Assembly: GCA_900540345.1 (NCBI GenBank)
Contig: UQFK01000005.1
Span: forward strand, 27,100 to 91,099
DNA from: an uncultured Eggerthella sp.
Lineage (GTDB): Bacteria > Actinomycetota > Coriobacteriia > Coriobacteriales > Eggerthellaceae
Direction of reading: 5' to 3'
DNA length: 64,000 bases
Notes under the pieces: model-generated
What the model saw: only the letters and a program-made list of their open reading frames with translations
Databases searched by the model: none
What the model was told of the DNA's origin: nothing
Shown here: positions 26,697 to 35,878 of the stretch, in pieces
How positions within the stretch are numbered: the stretch's first letter is position 1
How the letters are laid out: each line of letters starts with the position of its first letter
Program-made: the position numbers and the translations under genes

Positions 26697-29453
26697 TCAA
26701 GCATGAGCGCCATGACACTTCTTGAATTTCTTACCGCTACCACACGGACAAGGATCATTACGTCCTACGTTGGCATACGGATCATTCTTATCCTTTTCGA
26801 TAGGTACGGTTCGCGCAGGGGCTGATTCCTTTGGAGCCTGTGCGGGCATTCCTTGTGCCTGGACGGCTGCCTGACGAACACGTTGCGCTTGACTCGCTCC
26901 TGAATTGAGCGCTTCTTCGGGATTCGAATAGCTAACCGCACCATCGAGCGGGGTCTCTTCAGCAGGTTCGACCTCTTGAACGACGATCGGCGCGCGGAGT
27001 AAGAAACGAAGGAAATCCTCATAGATCGAATCAGTGAGCGCCGAGAACATCTGATGTGCTTCTTCACGATACTCAACGAGTGGATCGCGCTGACCGTATG
27101 CACGCAGACCAATAGAAGCTTTCAGATAGTCCATATCCTGTAGATGAGCCATCCACTTAGTATCGATGAAACGCAGCATGACCTGCGACTGGATATCTTG
27201 GAAGATCGTTCCGATCTGCTCTTGGCGCATATCGTAGCGATTCTGGAAGTATTCGCTGATGAGGTCTATGAGCGTATAGGCATTCTCTTCATGATCGAGC
27301 GTTTCAACTCGAAGATCAGTCGAACCAACCATCTGTTCGAGCCACTGATCGAGGCCCTCAATATCCCAGTCATCGCTCGCAAGCTTAGGAGAAGCATATT
27401 CGAGTACGTTTGCCGTGACTGTGTCCTCGATGATCTCGGGGATGCGCTCAGTGAGATCCTTGCCTTCCAAAATCGCATTGCGCTCGTTGTAAATAGCTTT
27501 GCGCTGCAAGTTCATGACATCGTCATATTCAAGCACGTTCTTACGCGCTGAGAAGTTCACCGACTCGACCTGCCGCTGTGCTGTCTCGATCGCTTTCGAG
27601 ACCATAGAAGCTTGGATCGGTTGATCTTCTGGAAGATGTGTCTTTTCCATCATATGAGAGATGGAGTCCATCTTTGACCCGCCAAACAAACGCATGAGAT
27701 CGTCTTCGAGCGAAAGATAGAACTGCGTCACACCAGGGTCGCCCTGACGTCCTGAACGACCACGAAGCTGGTTGTCGATTCGACGGCTTTCATGACGCTC
27801 TGTGCCAATAACGCACAAACCACCTGCAGCTTTCACTTCAAGCTTCTCTTGGTCGGTGATAGCGAGCGCGCGATCACGCGCTGCTTCATATTGCTGCGTG
27901 GTCGGTTCTTCATCTTCTTCAAGCTGTTCTACGAGGAACTCTTGAGCGAGCACATCAGGATTGCCACCCAACAAGATGTCTGTACCACGACCAGCCATGT
28001 TCGTCGCGATCGTAACCGCACCCTTACGACCTGCCTGAGCAACAATAGATGCTTCACGTTCGTGATTCTTAGCATTCAAGACTTCGTGCTTGATGCCACG
28101 CTTCGAGAGCAAGCGGCTCAAACGCTCGGAACTCTCAATCGAAACCGTACCGACCAAGCAAGGCTGTCCTTGCGCATGACGCATAGCAATATCGTCAGCA
28201 ACCGCGTTGAACTTCGCGTCAATCGTACGATAGATAAGATCGTTCTTATCGTCACGCGCTACAGGGCGATTGGGCGGAATGGCTTGAACTGGCAAATTAT
28301 AGATCTGCCTGAATTCCGAATCTTCGGTCATAGCCGTACCAGTCATACCTGAAAGCTTGTCATAGAGACGGAAGAAGTTCTGTAGCGTAATGGTCGCCAG
28401 CGTTTGGTTCTCCTGACGAACAAGCACATGCTCTTTAGCCTCGAGTGCTTGATGTAGACCTTCAGAATAACGACGTCCTTCCATGATACGACCCGTGAAT
28501 TCGTCAACGATCTTCACTTCGCCATCCTGAACGACATAGTCCACGTCACGATGAAAAAGGAACTGTGCTTTCAATGCTTGCTGTAAGTGATTAGGCATCT
28601 GGCCCGATGGATCACCATATAGATCTTCGATACCAAGCTGGAATTCCACCTTCTCAAGGCCAGCTTCGGTGGTGTAGATAGTCTTCTTCGCTTCATCCAT
28701 CTCAAAATCAACATTGCGCTTGAGCGATGGCACGATCGCAGCGAACTTCTTGTAAAGCTCAGCAGCCTGAGAGCCCGCACCAGAGATGATGAGCGGGGTA
28801 CGTGCTTCATCGATAAGAATCGAGTCGACCTCGTCCACGATAGCAAAGGCATGACCACGTTGCACCCGACGATCAGCACGTGCGACCATGTTATCGCGCA
28901 GATAGTCAAAACCGAATTCAGAATTAGTGCCATAAGTGACATCGGCTTGATACTGCGGGATCTTGTCTGCGGGATCCATGCCATTTTGCAAAAGACCGAC
29001 CTTCATACCGAGGAATTCGTAGACCTGCCCCATCCAGGCACTATCTCGAGCAGCCAAATAATCATTGACCGTGACGATATGAACGTTATTTCCCGGAAGC
29101 GCATTAAGATACCCTGCGAGTGTTGAAACGAGCGTCTTACCTTCACCGGTCTTCATCTCAGCGATCTTGCCGTCATGCAACGCCATGCCGCCGATCAGCT
29201 GCACATCAAAATGACGCATCCCAAGCGTTCGCTTAGATGCTTCACGGACCGCAGCAAATGCTTCAGGCAGCACATCATCAAGGGTCTCTCCTTGATCGAG
29301 ACGTTCGCGCAACTCGATTGTGATATGCGCAAGCTCTTCATCGCTGCGCGCTTCCATAGATGGCTCGAGCGCATTGATAACCTCGACCATCTTCTGATAG
29401 TTCTTCAACGGACGATCTTCGCCCATGCTCAATATCTTCGAAAAGAATCCCAT
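26697..29453 (-). CDS. secA: Preprotein translocase ATPase SecA
   Basis: 918 aa. Walker A MKTGEGKT is at 100-107, motif II VDEVDSILIDEARTP follows, then the preprotein crosslinking and helical scaffold domains, and a C-terminal zinc motif CPCGSGKKFKKCHG. About 80 residues of Pro/Ala/Gln-rich linker precede that zinc site. It powers export through SecYEG. The secA-prfB-ftsEX order is widely conserved. A 180-base gap with an inverted repeat precedes it. Confidence 0.98.
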   Translation of the reverse strand: MGFFSKILSMGEDRPLKNYQKMVEVINALEPSMEARSDEELAHITIELRERLDQGETLDDVLPEAFAAVREASKRTLGMRHFDVQLIGGMALHDGKIAEMKTGEGKTLVSTLAGYLNALPGNNVHIVTVNDYLAARDSAWMGQVYEFLGMKVGLLQNGMDPADKIPQYQADVTYGTNSEFGFDYLRDNMVARADRRVQRGHAFAIVDEVDSILIDEARTPLIISGAGSQAAELYKKFAAIVPSLKRNVDFEMDEAKKTIYTTEAGLEKVEFQLGIEDLYGDPSGQMPNHLQQALKAQFLFHRDVDYVVQDGEVKIVDEFTGRIMEGRRYSEGLHQALEAKEHVLVRQENQTLATITLQNFFRLYDKLSGMTGTAMTEDSEFRQIYNLPVQAIPPNRPVARDDKNDLIYRTIDAKFNAVADDIAMRHAQGQPCLVGTVSIESSERLSRLLSKRGIKHEVLNAKNHEREASIVAQAGRKGAVTIATNMAGRGTDILLGGNPDVLAQEFLVEQLEEDEEPTTQQYEAARDRALAITDQEKLEVKAAGGLCVIGTERHESRRIDNQLRGRSGRQGDPGVTQFYLSLEDDLMRLFGGSKMDSISHMMEKTHLPEDQPIQASMVSKAIETAQRQVESVNFSARKNVLEYDDVMNLQRKAIYNERNAILEGKDLTERIPEIIEDTVTANVLEYASPKLASDDWDIEGLDQWLEQMVGSTDLRVETLDHEENAYTLIDLISEYFQNRYDMRQEQIGTIFQDIQSQVMLRFIDTKWMAHLQDMDYLKASIGLRAYGQRDPLVEYREEAHQMFSALTDSIYEDFLRFLLRAPIVVQEVEPAEETPLDGAVSYSNPEEALNSGASQAQRVRQAAVQAQGMPAQAPKESAPARTVPIEKDKNDPYANVGRNDPCPCGSGKKFKKCHGAHA

Positions 29454-29569
29454 GTAGTGGGCCTGCCTTCTCTTATGCTCTTTGACGAGGTTGCATGCTC
29501 GCCAATCTGATCTATCCTCGAGCGCATATACACACTCGATCCAAACGTTACTATTGTACGCTTTTTCGC

Positions 29570-29620
29570 GGAATTGCCTTTAACGAGCACTGAACATACA
29601 CGAAGTGACCGTGCAATTCC
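29570..29620 (-). repeat. Inverted repeat between the SARP regulator and secA
   Basis: GGAATTGC (29570-29577) and GCAATTCC (29613-29620) form an 8-bp stem around a 35-base loop. On the minus strand it is followed by GCGAAAAAG rather than T residues, so it is a poor terminator; it may end the regulator's transcript or mark the secA promoter region. Confidence 0.4.
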
Positions 29621-29635
29621 ATAAGAGCATCACGC

Positions 29636-32284
29636 TCATTCAGAAGCATCGCTCAAGATCAACTCATATAGTTCACGTAACTTCGAGGTACCCTCGATGC
29701 CGAACTGGTCGATAAGCGAACGTCTACATACGAAGTACTCATTCAAAGCTTCACCATGACGTCCGAGCTTCCAAAGCGAGAGCATCAACTGATAGCAGAT
29801 ATCCTCACGTGTTGGCTCGGTATCGAAGGCGAAACGAAAATAGCGAAGAGCAAGCGTGGTCTCCCCTCTTTTTCGCAATCTCGTCCCGCTCGTCAGAAGA
29901 GCTTCGAGCAGTCGATCTTGATAGCGTTTGCGTTGAGACACCACTTCTGCCGTCTCATCTCCTGGCAAAAGAGGGCCACGATAGAGCTCTTCGATCCAAT
30001 CGATCGCGCGCTCATAATCAGCAAGTTCAAGCGTGTCTTCTCGCAAGTGTTTACACAATCCGCTCAATAGCTGAGTATCGGTTTCAACCAAGCTTGCATT
30101 GAGCGCGATCGAAGTCGGATGGCTTTCGAAAAACGGACACTCTCCCTTGCTATCAAGAATGCTCTTATTAAGCAGGCTCCACATCGTATAGAGACTTTGG
30201 CGCGCGTTACGCTCAGAAGCATCAGGCCACATGATCTGCTGAATACGCTGACGTGCGATCTCTCTACCCTCATTGATTGCTAACAACGAGATGAGCAGGC
30301 GCATCTGCTTGCGCACTTTATCCTTGATAGTGATGCGAGGATCGTTGGGTGTAAGCTCAAAGCGTCCAAGCGTATTGATACGAAGAGCTTTTCTTTGGCA
30401 TTCTTTCTTAGCGCTTTGGGTGGGTTTTTGATCAACAAGAAACGAAACATGGCGATCCGTGCGCCAACGGCTCTGTTGCGAAACAAGATCGGTACGAAGC
30501 GCTTCGATATGCGCAAGCGTACGATCATCAACAAGGAGATATGCTCTCTCGCCAAATAAATCACGCGCACGATCGAACAAGAAGAGCGCACACATATTCG
30601 TTGGAAGTACCTCTGTTTGTCGTGAGAGTATCAAAGCGATATGACCTTCAAGGTCTGCAAGCATCATTTTCTCTTCTTCACAAGGATCCTTCAATGTGGA
30701 GGTGCTTTTTGCCATATCGGATCGATCACGATCGAACCGATCGCGCCATATGAAAGCGATCATCGCAACGAATATGCAGGTTGCAGTGAGCGTGTGTTTG
30801 AGAGAAAAGCCTGCTGCGGCGATTCTGCGGAGTTGCGAGAATGCAGCGGAGGGATCTTCGAGTGCAGCTTGAACGAGCAAGAACAGCTCACAGGCAAAAT
30901 CAGGGCGCTTATGAAGTTCTGAGGTGATAGAGGCATGGTGTTTAAGATATGCATCAACATTTTTTGAGAGAATTTCTTGGTCATGCGGCTCAGCTATGTT
31001 GAAAGCGATTTTCACGAGCAAAGCGATCGCCTCCTCAATAAAGACTGTCTGCGCATCCTGCACTTGAGAAGAACAACGAACCCTCTTCTTTTGGGGATAC
31101 TTTGCCAAAATGTGCAAGCATGCATCTTTTTCACCCAATATGCCGAGCGCGATCGCTACGTCAAGCCATCGATGCTCACCTTCGATATGAGACTCTGGAA
31201 GCGTAGCGGCAAGATGAAGTAAAGCAAGTGGATGGCCCTCGAACAGGAATGGACGTGCGTGGTCATCGAAATAAGAAGCTCGCCAACTATCTTCATGCAA
31301 ACCGCACGTGAGCTGTGTTGCGAGCATAACCTGACCACATCCGATCAAAGCCTCGATGAGTGCTTTGAGGAATGCGTTTTCATCTTTGAAACAAGCAAGC
31401 AGTTTCACGATCGAAGCAATATGGGTACTGATAAGCTGAAATTTCTCCTGATCAGAAAGCTTAATTGCATTGAACATCGGATTCAGCACTGCAATACCGA
31501 CATGCGGATAGCGATGCGCAAAATGCATGAGCAGTGTTTGGCTCATGCATTTTGTAAATGCTTGCAGCCGTTGTACCGTACCTCGTTCTAGTACGAGCAT
31601 GATGATCGAGAGCGCATCCTCTTCACATACAAGCTCATAATCCAACATCGCACGCACGAAGCACTCATGACCATGGTGTCCTTGAGTCGCAAAACCCACG
31701 ATCCTAAGGAGTGGATCGTCCACACGGTCGTTTTCGCTCATCAACCCATCGGCAATAGACACGTGATCGAGAATACAGGTATGTTCATGTGAATCGAGAA
31801 GGAGCATTCGCGCATCAAGACACGCACAGACTGGTTGCCCGGTATCAAGCCAACGCACATCGCGTGTAGTCAGAAGAACTTCATGCCCTGCGTTCATCAG
31901 ATCAACAACAAGAGAGCAAAGCGACTCGGTGCGCTCGGTATCGAGCGCAGGACAACTATCGATCACGAACAACAAGCTCTTATAGTGGGCCGTATCTCGA
32001 TCGAGAAAGCGAATCATGAATTCATTACTTGGCTGCGTATCAAGCGCAACAAGAAAAGCGGGCTGTGAGGCATCGATCCATCTCACATCATCTGGAGCAA
32101 AGAACTGTGAGGCATACTGATACGCAATGACAGTCTTTCCGTAACCAGCAGGGGCACAGATCACTCGAAGGGCTCGTCTGGAAGAGAGCAGCGCCGAGAG
32201 AAGCCTTGTTCGCTCGAAGAGAGGAGATGGGCTTTGATGAAAGGGAAGATCATTCGGATAATCTTTCGAGATGCATCTCAACAT
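29636..32284 (-). CDS. MalT-like ATPase with C-terminal SARP/BTAD domain (transcription regulator)
   Basis: 882 aa from ATG 32284, chosen because AAGGAGGTG is ideally spaced; an upstream start at 32359 lacks this. Residues about 20-260 form a STAND-type NTPase with Walker A APAGYGKT (44-51) and Walker B LLFVIDSCPALD. The middle (260-620) is helical and repeat-like. The C-terminal 250 residues are SARP-like: a winged-helix OmpR-type DNA-binding part (INTLGRFEL ... IMWPDASERNARQSLY) and a BTAD domain (YRGPLLPG ... GRHGEALNEYFVCRRSL). LuxR-type HTH of true MalT is absent. Targets are unknown; secA is the next gene and the tRNA pair is upstream. Confidence 0.85.
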   Translation of the reverse strand: MLRCISKDYPNDLPFHQSPSPLFERTRLLSALLSSRRALRVICAPAGYGKTVIAYQYASQFFAPDDVRWIDASQPAFLVALDTQPSNEFMIRFLDRDTAHYKSLLFVIDSCPALDTERTESLCSLVVDLMNAGHEVLLTTRDVRWLDTGQPVCACLDARMLLLDSHEHTCILDHVSIADGLMSENDRVDDPLLRIVGFATQGHHGHECFVRAMLDYELVCEEDALSIIMLVLERGTVQRLQAFTKCMSQTLLMHFAHRYPHVGIAVLNPMFNAIKLSDQEKFQLISTHIASIVKLLACFKDENAFLKALIEALIGCGQVMLATQLTCGLHEDSWRASYFDDHARPFLFEGHPLALLHLAATLPESHIEGEHRWLDVAIALGILGEKDACLHILAKYPQKKRVRCSSQVQDAQTVFIEEAIALLVKIAFNIAEPHDQEILSKNVDAYLKHHASITSELHKRPDFACELFLLVQAALEDPSAAFSQLRRIAAAGFSLKHTLTATCIFVAMIAFIWRDRFDRDRSDMAKSTSTLKDPCEEEKMMLADLEGHIALILSRQTEVLPTNMCALFLFDRARDLFGERAYLLVDDRTLAHIEALRTDLVSQQSRWRTDRHVSFLVDQKPTQSAKKECQRKALRINTLGRFELTPNDPRITIKDKVRKQMRLLISLLAINEGREIARQRIQQIMWPDASERNARQSLYTMWSLLNKSILDSKGECPFFESHPTSIALNASLVETDTQLLSGLCKHLREDTLELADYERAIDWIEELYRGPLLPGDETAEVVSQRKRYQDRLLEALLTSGTRLRKRGETTLALRYFRFAFDTEPTREDICYQLMLSLWKLGRHGEALNEYFVCRRSLIDQFGIEGTSKLRELYELILSDASE

Positions 32285-32303
32285 AAAGAAGCACCTCCTT
32301 GAA

Positions 32304-32314
32304 CTGTTCAACAG
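32304..32314. promoter_or_regulatory. Palindrome upstream of the SARP regulator
   Basis: CTGTTCAACAG is a perfect odd-length palindrome 20 bases before the regulator's start and adjacent to its ribosome binding site. It could be an autoregulatory site or a leader hairpin; this is inference. Confidence 0.3.
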
Positions 32315-32459
32315 CTCATAAGGGGAGATAATCGTAGCATAAGCAAAAGGGACGCACAAGAAATCTTACCGTTAGGCCTCTCAGCCCACCTGCCCTATCG
32401 CCCTTGACGCCCTACTCACAGCATCGGATACCGCATTGCGAAAAAATCAGAGCAATTCC

Positions 32460-32488
32460 TTGACGCAAGCAAAGAATACCGATAATAT
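32460..32488 (+). promoter_or_regulatory. Promoter of the tRNA-Gln/tRNA-Glu unit
   Basis: -35 TTGACG (32460-32465), a 17-base spacer, -10 TAATAT (32483-32488), 38 bases before tRNA-Gln. It is the best sigma-A type promoter in the window. Confidence 0.85.
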
Positions 32489-32525
32489 ACCGATTCGCGT
32501 CAGTTCTTCTGATGCTACCACGCGG

Positions 32526-32599
32526 TGGGGTGTCGTCTAATGGTAGGACAGCGGTTTCTGGTACCGTATGTGAGGGTTCGACTCCTTCCACCCCAGCCA
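32526..32599 (+). tRNA. tRNA-Gln (anticodon CTG)
   Basis: 74 nt with encoded CCA. Acceptor stem TGGGGTG pairs with CACCCCA; anticodon stem GCGGT/ACCGT encloses loop TTCTGGT, giving anticodon CTG (codon CAG). The T-arm GGTTCGACTCC is present. It is 4 bases upstream of tRNA-Glu and shares its promoter. Confidence 0.95.
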
Positions 32600-32603
32600 A
32601 CAT

Positions 32604-32680
32604 GGCCCCGTCGTCTAGCGGTTTAGGACGCCGCCCTCTCAAGGCGGAGATCGCCGGTTCGAATCCGGTCGGGGCTACCA
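32604..32680 (+). tRNA. tRNA-Glu (anticodon CTC)
   Basis: 77 nt with encoded CCA. Acceptor GGCCCCG pairs with CGGGGCT (G1-U72 wobble, discriminator A). Anticodon stem CCGCC/GGCGG encloses CTCTCAA, giving anticodon CTC (codon GAG). The sequence is close to the actinobacterial tRNA-Glu type. Confidence 0.95.
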
Positions 32681-32691
32681 GCTAAACACCT

Positions 32692-32720
32692 GGTCAGAAC
32701 ATTATGTTCTGACCTTTTTT
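32692..32720 (+). terminator. Terminator of the tRNA pair
   Basis: GGTCAGAACA / TGTTCTGACC (10-bp perfect stem, 3-base loop) followed by six T residues, 12 bases after the tRNA-Glu CCA. In the opposite direction it could also affect the convergent SemiSWEET gene. Confidence 0.95.
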
Positions 32721-32732
32721 ATTATGCATGCA

Positions 32733-33071
32733 TCAATGAACAAAGCAGGTTATAGCTGTGATCGCTGCCAAGAAAATGCCTGGAATGTTTGCGATGATGA
32801 TCGGCCACTGACGAGGCTTAGCCCCGATACCGTAGATGGTCCAGAAGCAGCAATTGAAGAAAGCTGCGAGTGGCTGCCAGACCACGCCCGGATCCCCACT
32901 CAAGTTAGCCATAATCTGAGGAACATATGAAACATACATTATGACCGAGAGCACCGATGCGACATCTCCAATGATCGTGATTGCCCTTTTCTGCTGGACC
33001 GTATCGCATGCTGGTCGGTCGCTCTGATGGTCTTGTTGCTTTACTTTCGTAAGATGTTCCTGCCCGATCAT
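32733..33071 (-). CDS. SemiSWEET-type PQ-loop sugar transporter
   Basis: 112 aa from ATG 33071 with GGAGGA upstream; a longer start at 33110 is less supported. After a charged N-terminal 30 residues there are three membrane helices, with the PQ-loop motif in YVSYVPQIMANL and a second helix with WTIYGIGAKPRQWP. Bacterial SemiSWEETs are three-helix proteins that dimerise to move sugars across the membrane. The substrate cannot be told. It is convergent with the tRNA unit. Confidence 0.85.
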   Translation of the reverse strand: MIGQEHLTKVKQQDHQSDRPACDTVQQKRAITIIGDVASVLSVIMYVSYVPQIMANLSGDPGVVWQPLAAFFNCCFWTIYGIGAKPRQWPIIIANIPGIFLAAITAITCFVH

Positions 33072-33246
33072 GATATTCAACTCCTCCACACAATAAAGGG
33101 CTTTACACACGAGGTGCCTTGCTCTTCTTCAGATTACGCAAAGGATGCTAAAGGATCCCTCTCACAAATGATGCTTTACCATCTTGTCACCAATTGCGCC
33201 TTGCTGATCGTGAGCAGTGCGATTCGGCGTCAACACCACCTATAGA

Positions 33247-33279
33247 CAAAAAAGAAGCAGCCCTAGGAGCTGCTTCTTT
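33247..33279 (-). terminator. Terminator after the His-tailed dehydrogenase gene
   Basis: AAAGAAGCAGC / GCTGCTTCTTT (11-bp stem, 7-base loop) followed on the minus strand by TTTTTTGTC counting the overlap of stem and tract. It isolates the dehydrogenase from the SemiSWEET gene downstream and could work in both directions. Confidence 0.8.
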
Positions 33280-33288
33280 CTTGCAAGA

Positions 33289-34491
33289 TCACTTCTTCTT
33301 GCTGTGCTTCTTCTTTCCCTTTTTATCACATGACCTTTCATGACCATGGTGATGATGCCCCTGTTCGTGATGATGGTGATGATGGTCGTGAGCACCACAA
33401 CAGCATTCATCCTCTTCCTCGATACCAGAAAACAGATAGCCATGTTGATACGGCTCGCTCTCAACGTAAAGATTGATCGGATAGGTGAGGTATTCGATCG
33501 GTCGAAGCTGATCGACCGTGATAAAACCAGCCGGTGCATCAATAACTGTTGGAATACGATTCACAATGTCAGCGCAAGTATGCTCGACTGTTGCAGGCTT
33601 TGTAACAGCAAACTTCGTATTCGGTTCACCTAAGATATCCCATTCGCACAGATCGCCATCGTCTGGACCATAGACTTTGCCAATACACTGCGTCTCAATA
33701 ATAGGGCCCTGATGCGTTTCGGTCGTAACAACCGCACTCATGCCAATGCATTTCCCTGCAGGTATGGTCGCACCCATCGTCTCAGAATAGGTATCGACCT
33801 CAGCGATGAACGGAACGCTCTTTTGTGTCTGTTTCTTGATGGTCCAACCCATCAGATTGCAAAGGGACTCGTTTGAGTTCCATACGTATGAAGGCTCGAT
33901 GACCTCAGGGTGCGCAAGCGTCTCCTCAAATTCTTCTGGCGTAAGACCAACACCATGTGCTTTCGCCAGCGCCAACCCATAATCCTCAACGTTGTAGCTC
34001 GTCGCACCTTTGATCTTATCGATGCGCTGGACTCCACCTGCTACACAACCAACCATATTGATCCAGTAGATGTCCTGCATACCAGCGCCACTCACTGTAC
34101 AACCGCATTCTTTTGCAAGAGCGTCGATCCGATTCGTAATCTCGGGAGCAGTGGTCCAAGGATAAATAGCTTCTTCGCACGTGGTGACAACATTGATGCC
34201 ACGCGAAACACAATCAATGAGTGCAGGCTCGATGTCCTTCATAAAACTAAAGAGCGTAACAACTGCAATATGAGGATCGCATTCATCAAGTACTTTCTCA
34301 GCATCATCGGAAATAAGGACTCCCAGTTTCACGCCGAGTTCAGCATAATCGCCCACATCCATTCCAACGATGTCAGGATTCGTATCTATCGCGCCTACGA
34401 TCTCTGCGCCATTCTCATAAAGATAGCGAAGCGTATACTTCGACATCTTCCCACATCCATACTGCACAACCCGAATCTTCTCTTTATTCAT
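33289..34491 (-). CDS. NAD(P)-dependent dehydrogenase, 2,4-diaminopentanoate dehydrogenase-like, with His-rich tail
   Basis: 400 aa. The N-terminal Rossmann domain starts [18 protein letters not shown] with NAD(P) motif GCGKMS; the rest ([35 protein letters not shown]) resembles the dihydrodipicolinate-reductase-like family that includes 2,4-diaminopentanoate dehydrogenase of ornithine fermentation. The usual enzyme ends near 340-355. Here residues 358-400 form an extra tail with Cys 363-365 and 388, runs of six and four His (370-375, 379-382), then a Lys-rich end. Such tails bind Ni or Zn in SlyD, HypB and UreE. The substrate is not certain. It is a single-gene unit with divergent aroD upstream. 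Confidence 0.78.
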   Translation of the reverse strand: MNKEKIRVVQYGCGKMSKYTLRYLYENGAEIVGAIDTNPDIVGMDVGDYAELGVKLGVLISDDAEKVLDECDPHIAVVTLFSFMKDIEPALIDCVSRGINVVTTCEEAIYPWTTAPEITNRIDALAKECGCTVSGAGMQDIYWINMVGCVAGGVQRIDKIKGATSYNVEDYGLALAKAHGVGLTPEEFEETLAHPEVIEPSYVWNSNESLCNLMGWTIKKQTQKSVPFIAEVDTYSETMGATIPAGKCIGMSAVVTTETHQGPIIETQCIGKVYGPDDGDLCEWDILGEPNTKFAVTKPATVEHTCADIVNRIPTVIDAPAGFITVDQLRPIEYLTYPINLYVESEPYQHGYLFSGIEEEDECCCGAHDHHHHHHEQGHHHHGHERSCDKKGKKKHSKKK

Positions 34492-34591
34492 GGCTGCTCC
34501 TTCCTTCTTTTCTTCATCTCATACTAACATCGAAGCAATTCTGTACAGGGATAACGCAAAACTGTAATGCGCGCGTTTCCTTGCTTGATCG

Positions 34592-34622
34592 ATGACAGCC
34601 AAACATCGCTTTGCAGTACAAT
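34592..34622 (+). promoter_or_regulatory. Possible promoter of aroD
   Basis: TACAAT (34617-34622) is a good -10 element 28 bases before the aroD start. The best -35 candidate, ATGACA (34592-34597), is 19 bases away, longer than ideal, so the assignment is weak. Confidence 0.35.
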
Positions 34623-34649
34623 GAACAAAAGCGATTCAAAGGAGCAACT

Positions 34650-35414
34650 ATGGCAAGCATACGTGTACGCGATCTCGTGATTGGAGAAGGAACACCTAAG
34701 ATCTGCGTCCCTATTGTCGCAAAGACTGAAGAAGAGATCATAAACGAAGCTATTAGCTTCAAAGATATCGATCTTGACCTCGTCGAATGGCGTATTGATT
34801 GGTTCGAAGGAATCGAAGATGTCGAGGGCGTTATTGCTCTGGCAAAAAAGCTCAACGAAACGCTCGGTGCCGATATAGCTCTACTCTGTACGATACGCAC
34901 TGCTCAAGAAGGCGGCGAGGTGGCGCTTAGCGTTGAAGCGTATCGCGCCCTGAATCGCGCACTGATAGCATCGGGAGCGATCGATCTTGTCGATGTCGAA
35001 CTGTTTTTAGGCGATGAAGTAATGAGCGATCTTATCGCCTGCGCCCATGACAACAACGTTGCGGTCGTCGCGTCGAACCACGATTTCGCCTCTACTCCTT
35101 CTCGCAGTGAGATCATCGCTCGCTTGAAGCGAATGCAGGATCTTGGTGCCGACATACTGAAGATCGCTGTCATGCCGAATTCACGTCATGATGTTATCGA
35201 ACTGCTCGCAGCCACTGAAGAGATGACGAGCGAGCACGCTACCCAGCCTGTCGTTAGCATGTCGATGGGCAGCGAGGGTGCAATCTCGCGCATCTGCGGC
35301 GAAATATTCGGATCAGCCATCACATTTGGGTGCGCATCAAAAGCTTCTGCACCTGGTCAGATCGATGTAAGCGACCTTCGCACGATGCTCACGCTGATCC
35401 ATAACACACTTTAA
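34650..35414 (+). CDS. aroD: Type I 3-dehydroquinate dehydratase
   Basis: 254 aa from ATG 34650, with AAAGGAG upstream. Type I DHQase residues are visible: Schiff-base Lys171 in ILKIAVMP, catalytic His144 in ASNHDF, and EWRIDWFEG near 46-54. It converts 3-dehydroquinate to 3-dehydroshikimate. No other shikimate-pathway gene is near. It is one of three plus-strand genes and overlaps the convergent dtd gene by 4 bases at their stop codons. Confidence 0.95.
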   Translation: MASIRVRDLVIGEGTPKICVPIVAKTEEEIINEAISFKDIDLDLVEWRIDWFEGIEDVEGVIALAKKLNETLGADIALLCTIRTAQEGGEVALSVEAYRALNRALIASGAIDLVDVELFLGDEVMSDLIACAHDNNVAVVASNHDFASTPSRSEIIARLKRMQDLGADILKIAVMPNSRHDVIELLAATEEMTSEHATQPVVSMSMGSEGAISRICGEIFGSAITFGCASKASAPGQIDVSDLRTMLTLIHNTL

Positions 35415-35866
35415 AGATCTGTCGTATCCAACCAGATAGTAAAAGGGCCATCGTTAACAAGAGCAATCTGCATGTGTGCGCCGAACCATCCATGCTCGAG
35501 TGGAACGCCGTCTGCCTTCACAAGCTCAATGAAATACTGATAGAGCTGTTCTGCGTGTTTGGGCGCAGCCGCATCCGTGAACGAAGGGCGATTTCCTTTC
35601 TTGCACGACGCATAAAGCGTGAACTGCGAAACCACCAGGACCGAACCGCCCACATCGCGCAAAGAAAGATTGGTCTTTCCTGTCTCATCGTCAAAAATGC
35701 GCAACTTTGCGATCTTGTTCCAGAGCTTCTGAGCTTCGAGTTCTGTGTCGTTATGCCCGATGCCAAGCAGAACGACATATCCTCTTTCGATCGCGAAACT
35801 TGACGTCTCATTCAGCTCAAGATTCTCAACCGTTGCATTCGTAACCCTCTGGATAAGCGCGCGCAT
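35411..35866 (-). CDS. dtd: D-aminoacyl-tRNA deacylase
   Basis: 151 aa, normal length. The motifs SQFTLYASC (around 78-86) and the C-terminal NDGPFTIWLDT, with the Gly-Pro that excludes L-amino acids, are present. It removes D-amino acids and Gly mischarged on tRNA. It is 12 bases downstream of the CoA transferase gene. Confidence 0.95.
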   Translation of the reverse strand: MRALIQRVTNATVENLELNETSSFAIERGYVVLLGIGHNDTELEAQKLWNKIAKLRIFDDETGKTNLSLRDVGGSVLVVSQFTLYASCKKGNRPSFTDAAAPKHAEQLYQYFIELVKADGVPLEHGWFGAHMQIALVNDGPFTIWLDTTDL

Positions 35867-35878
35867 CGTTTCAAATCC

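Noticed and set aside
33354..33398. CAT/GTG-rich stretch as a microsatellite independent of coding
   Set aside because: It codes in frame for the His-rich tail and is explained by it; only strain comparison could show instability.
33240..33542. Frame overlapping the His-rich tail of the dehydrogenase
   Set aside because: Out-of-frame shadow of the same repeats.
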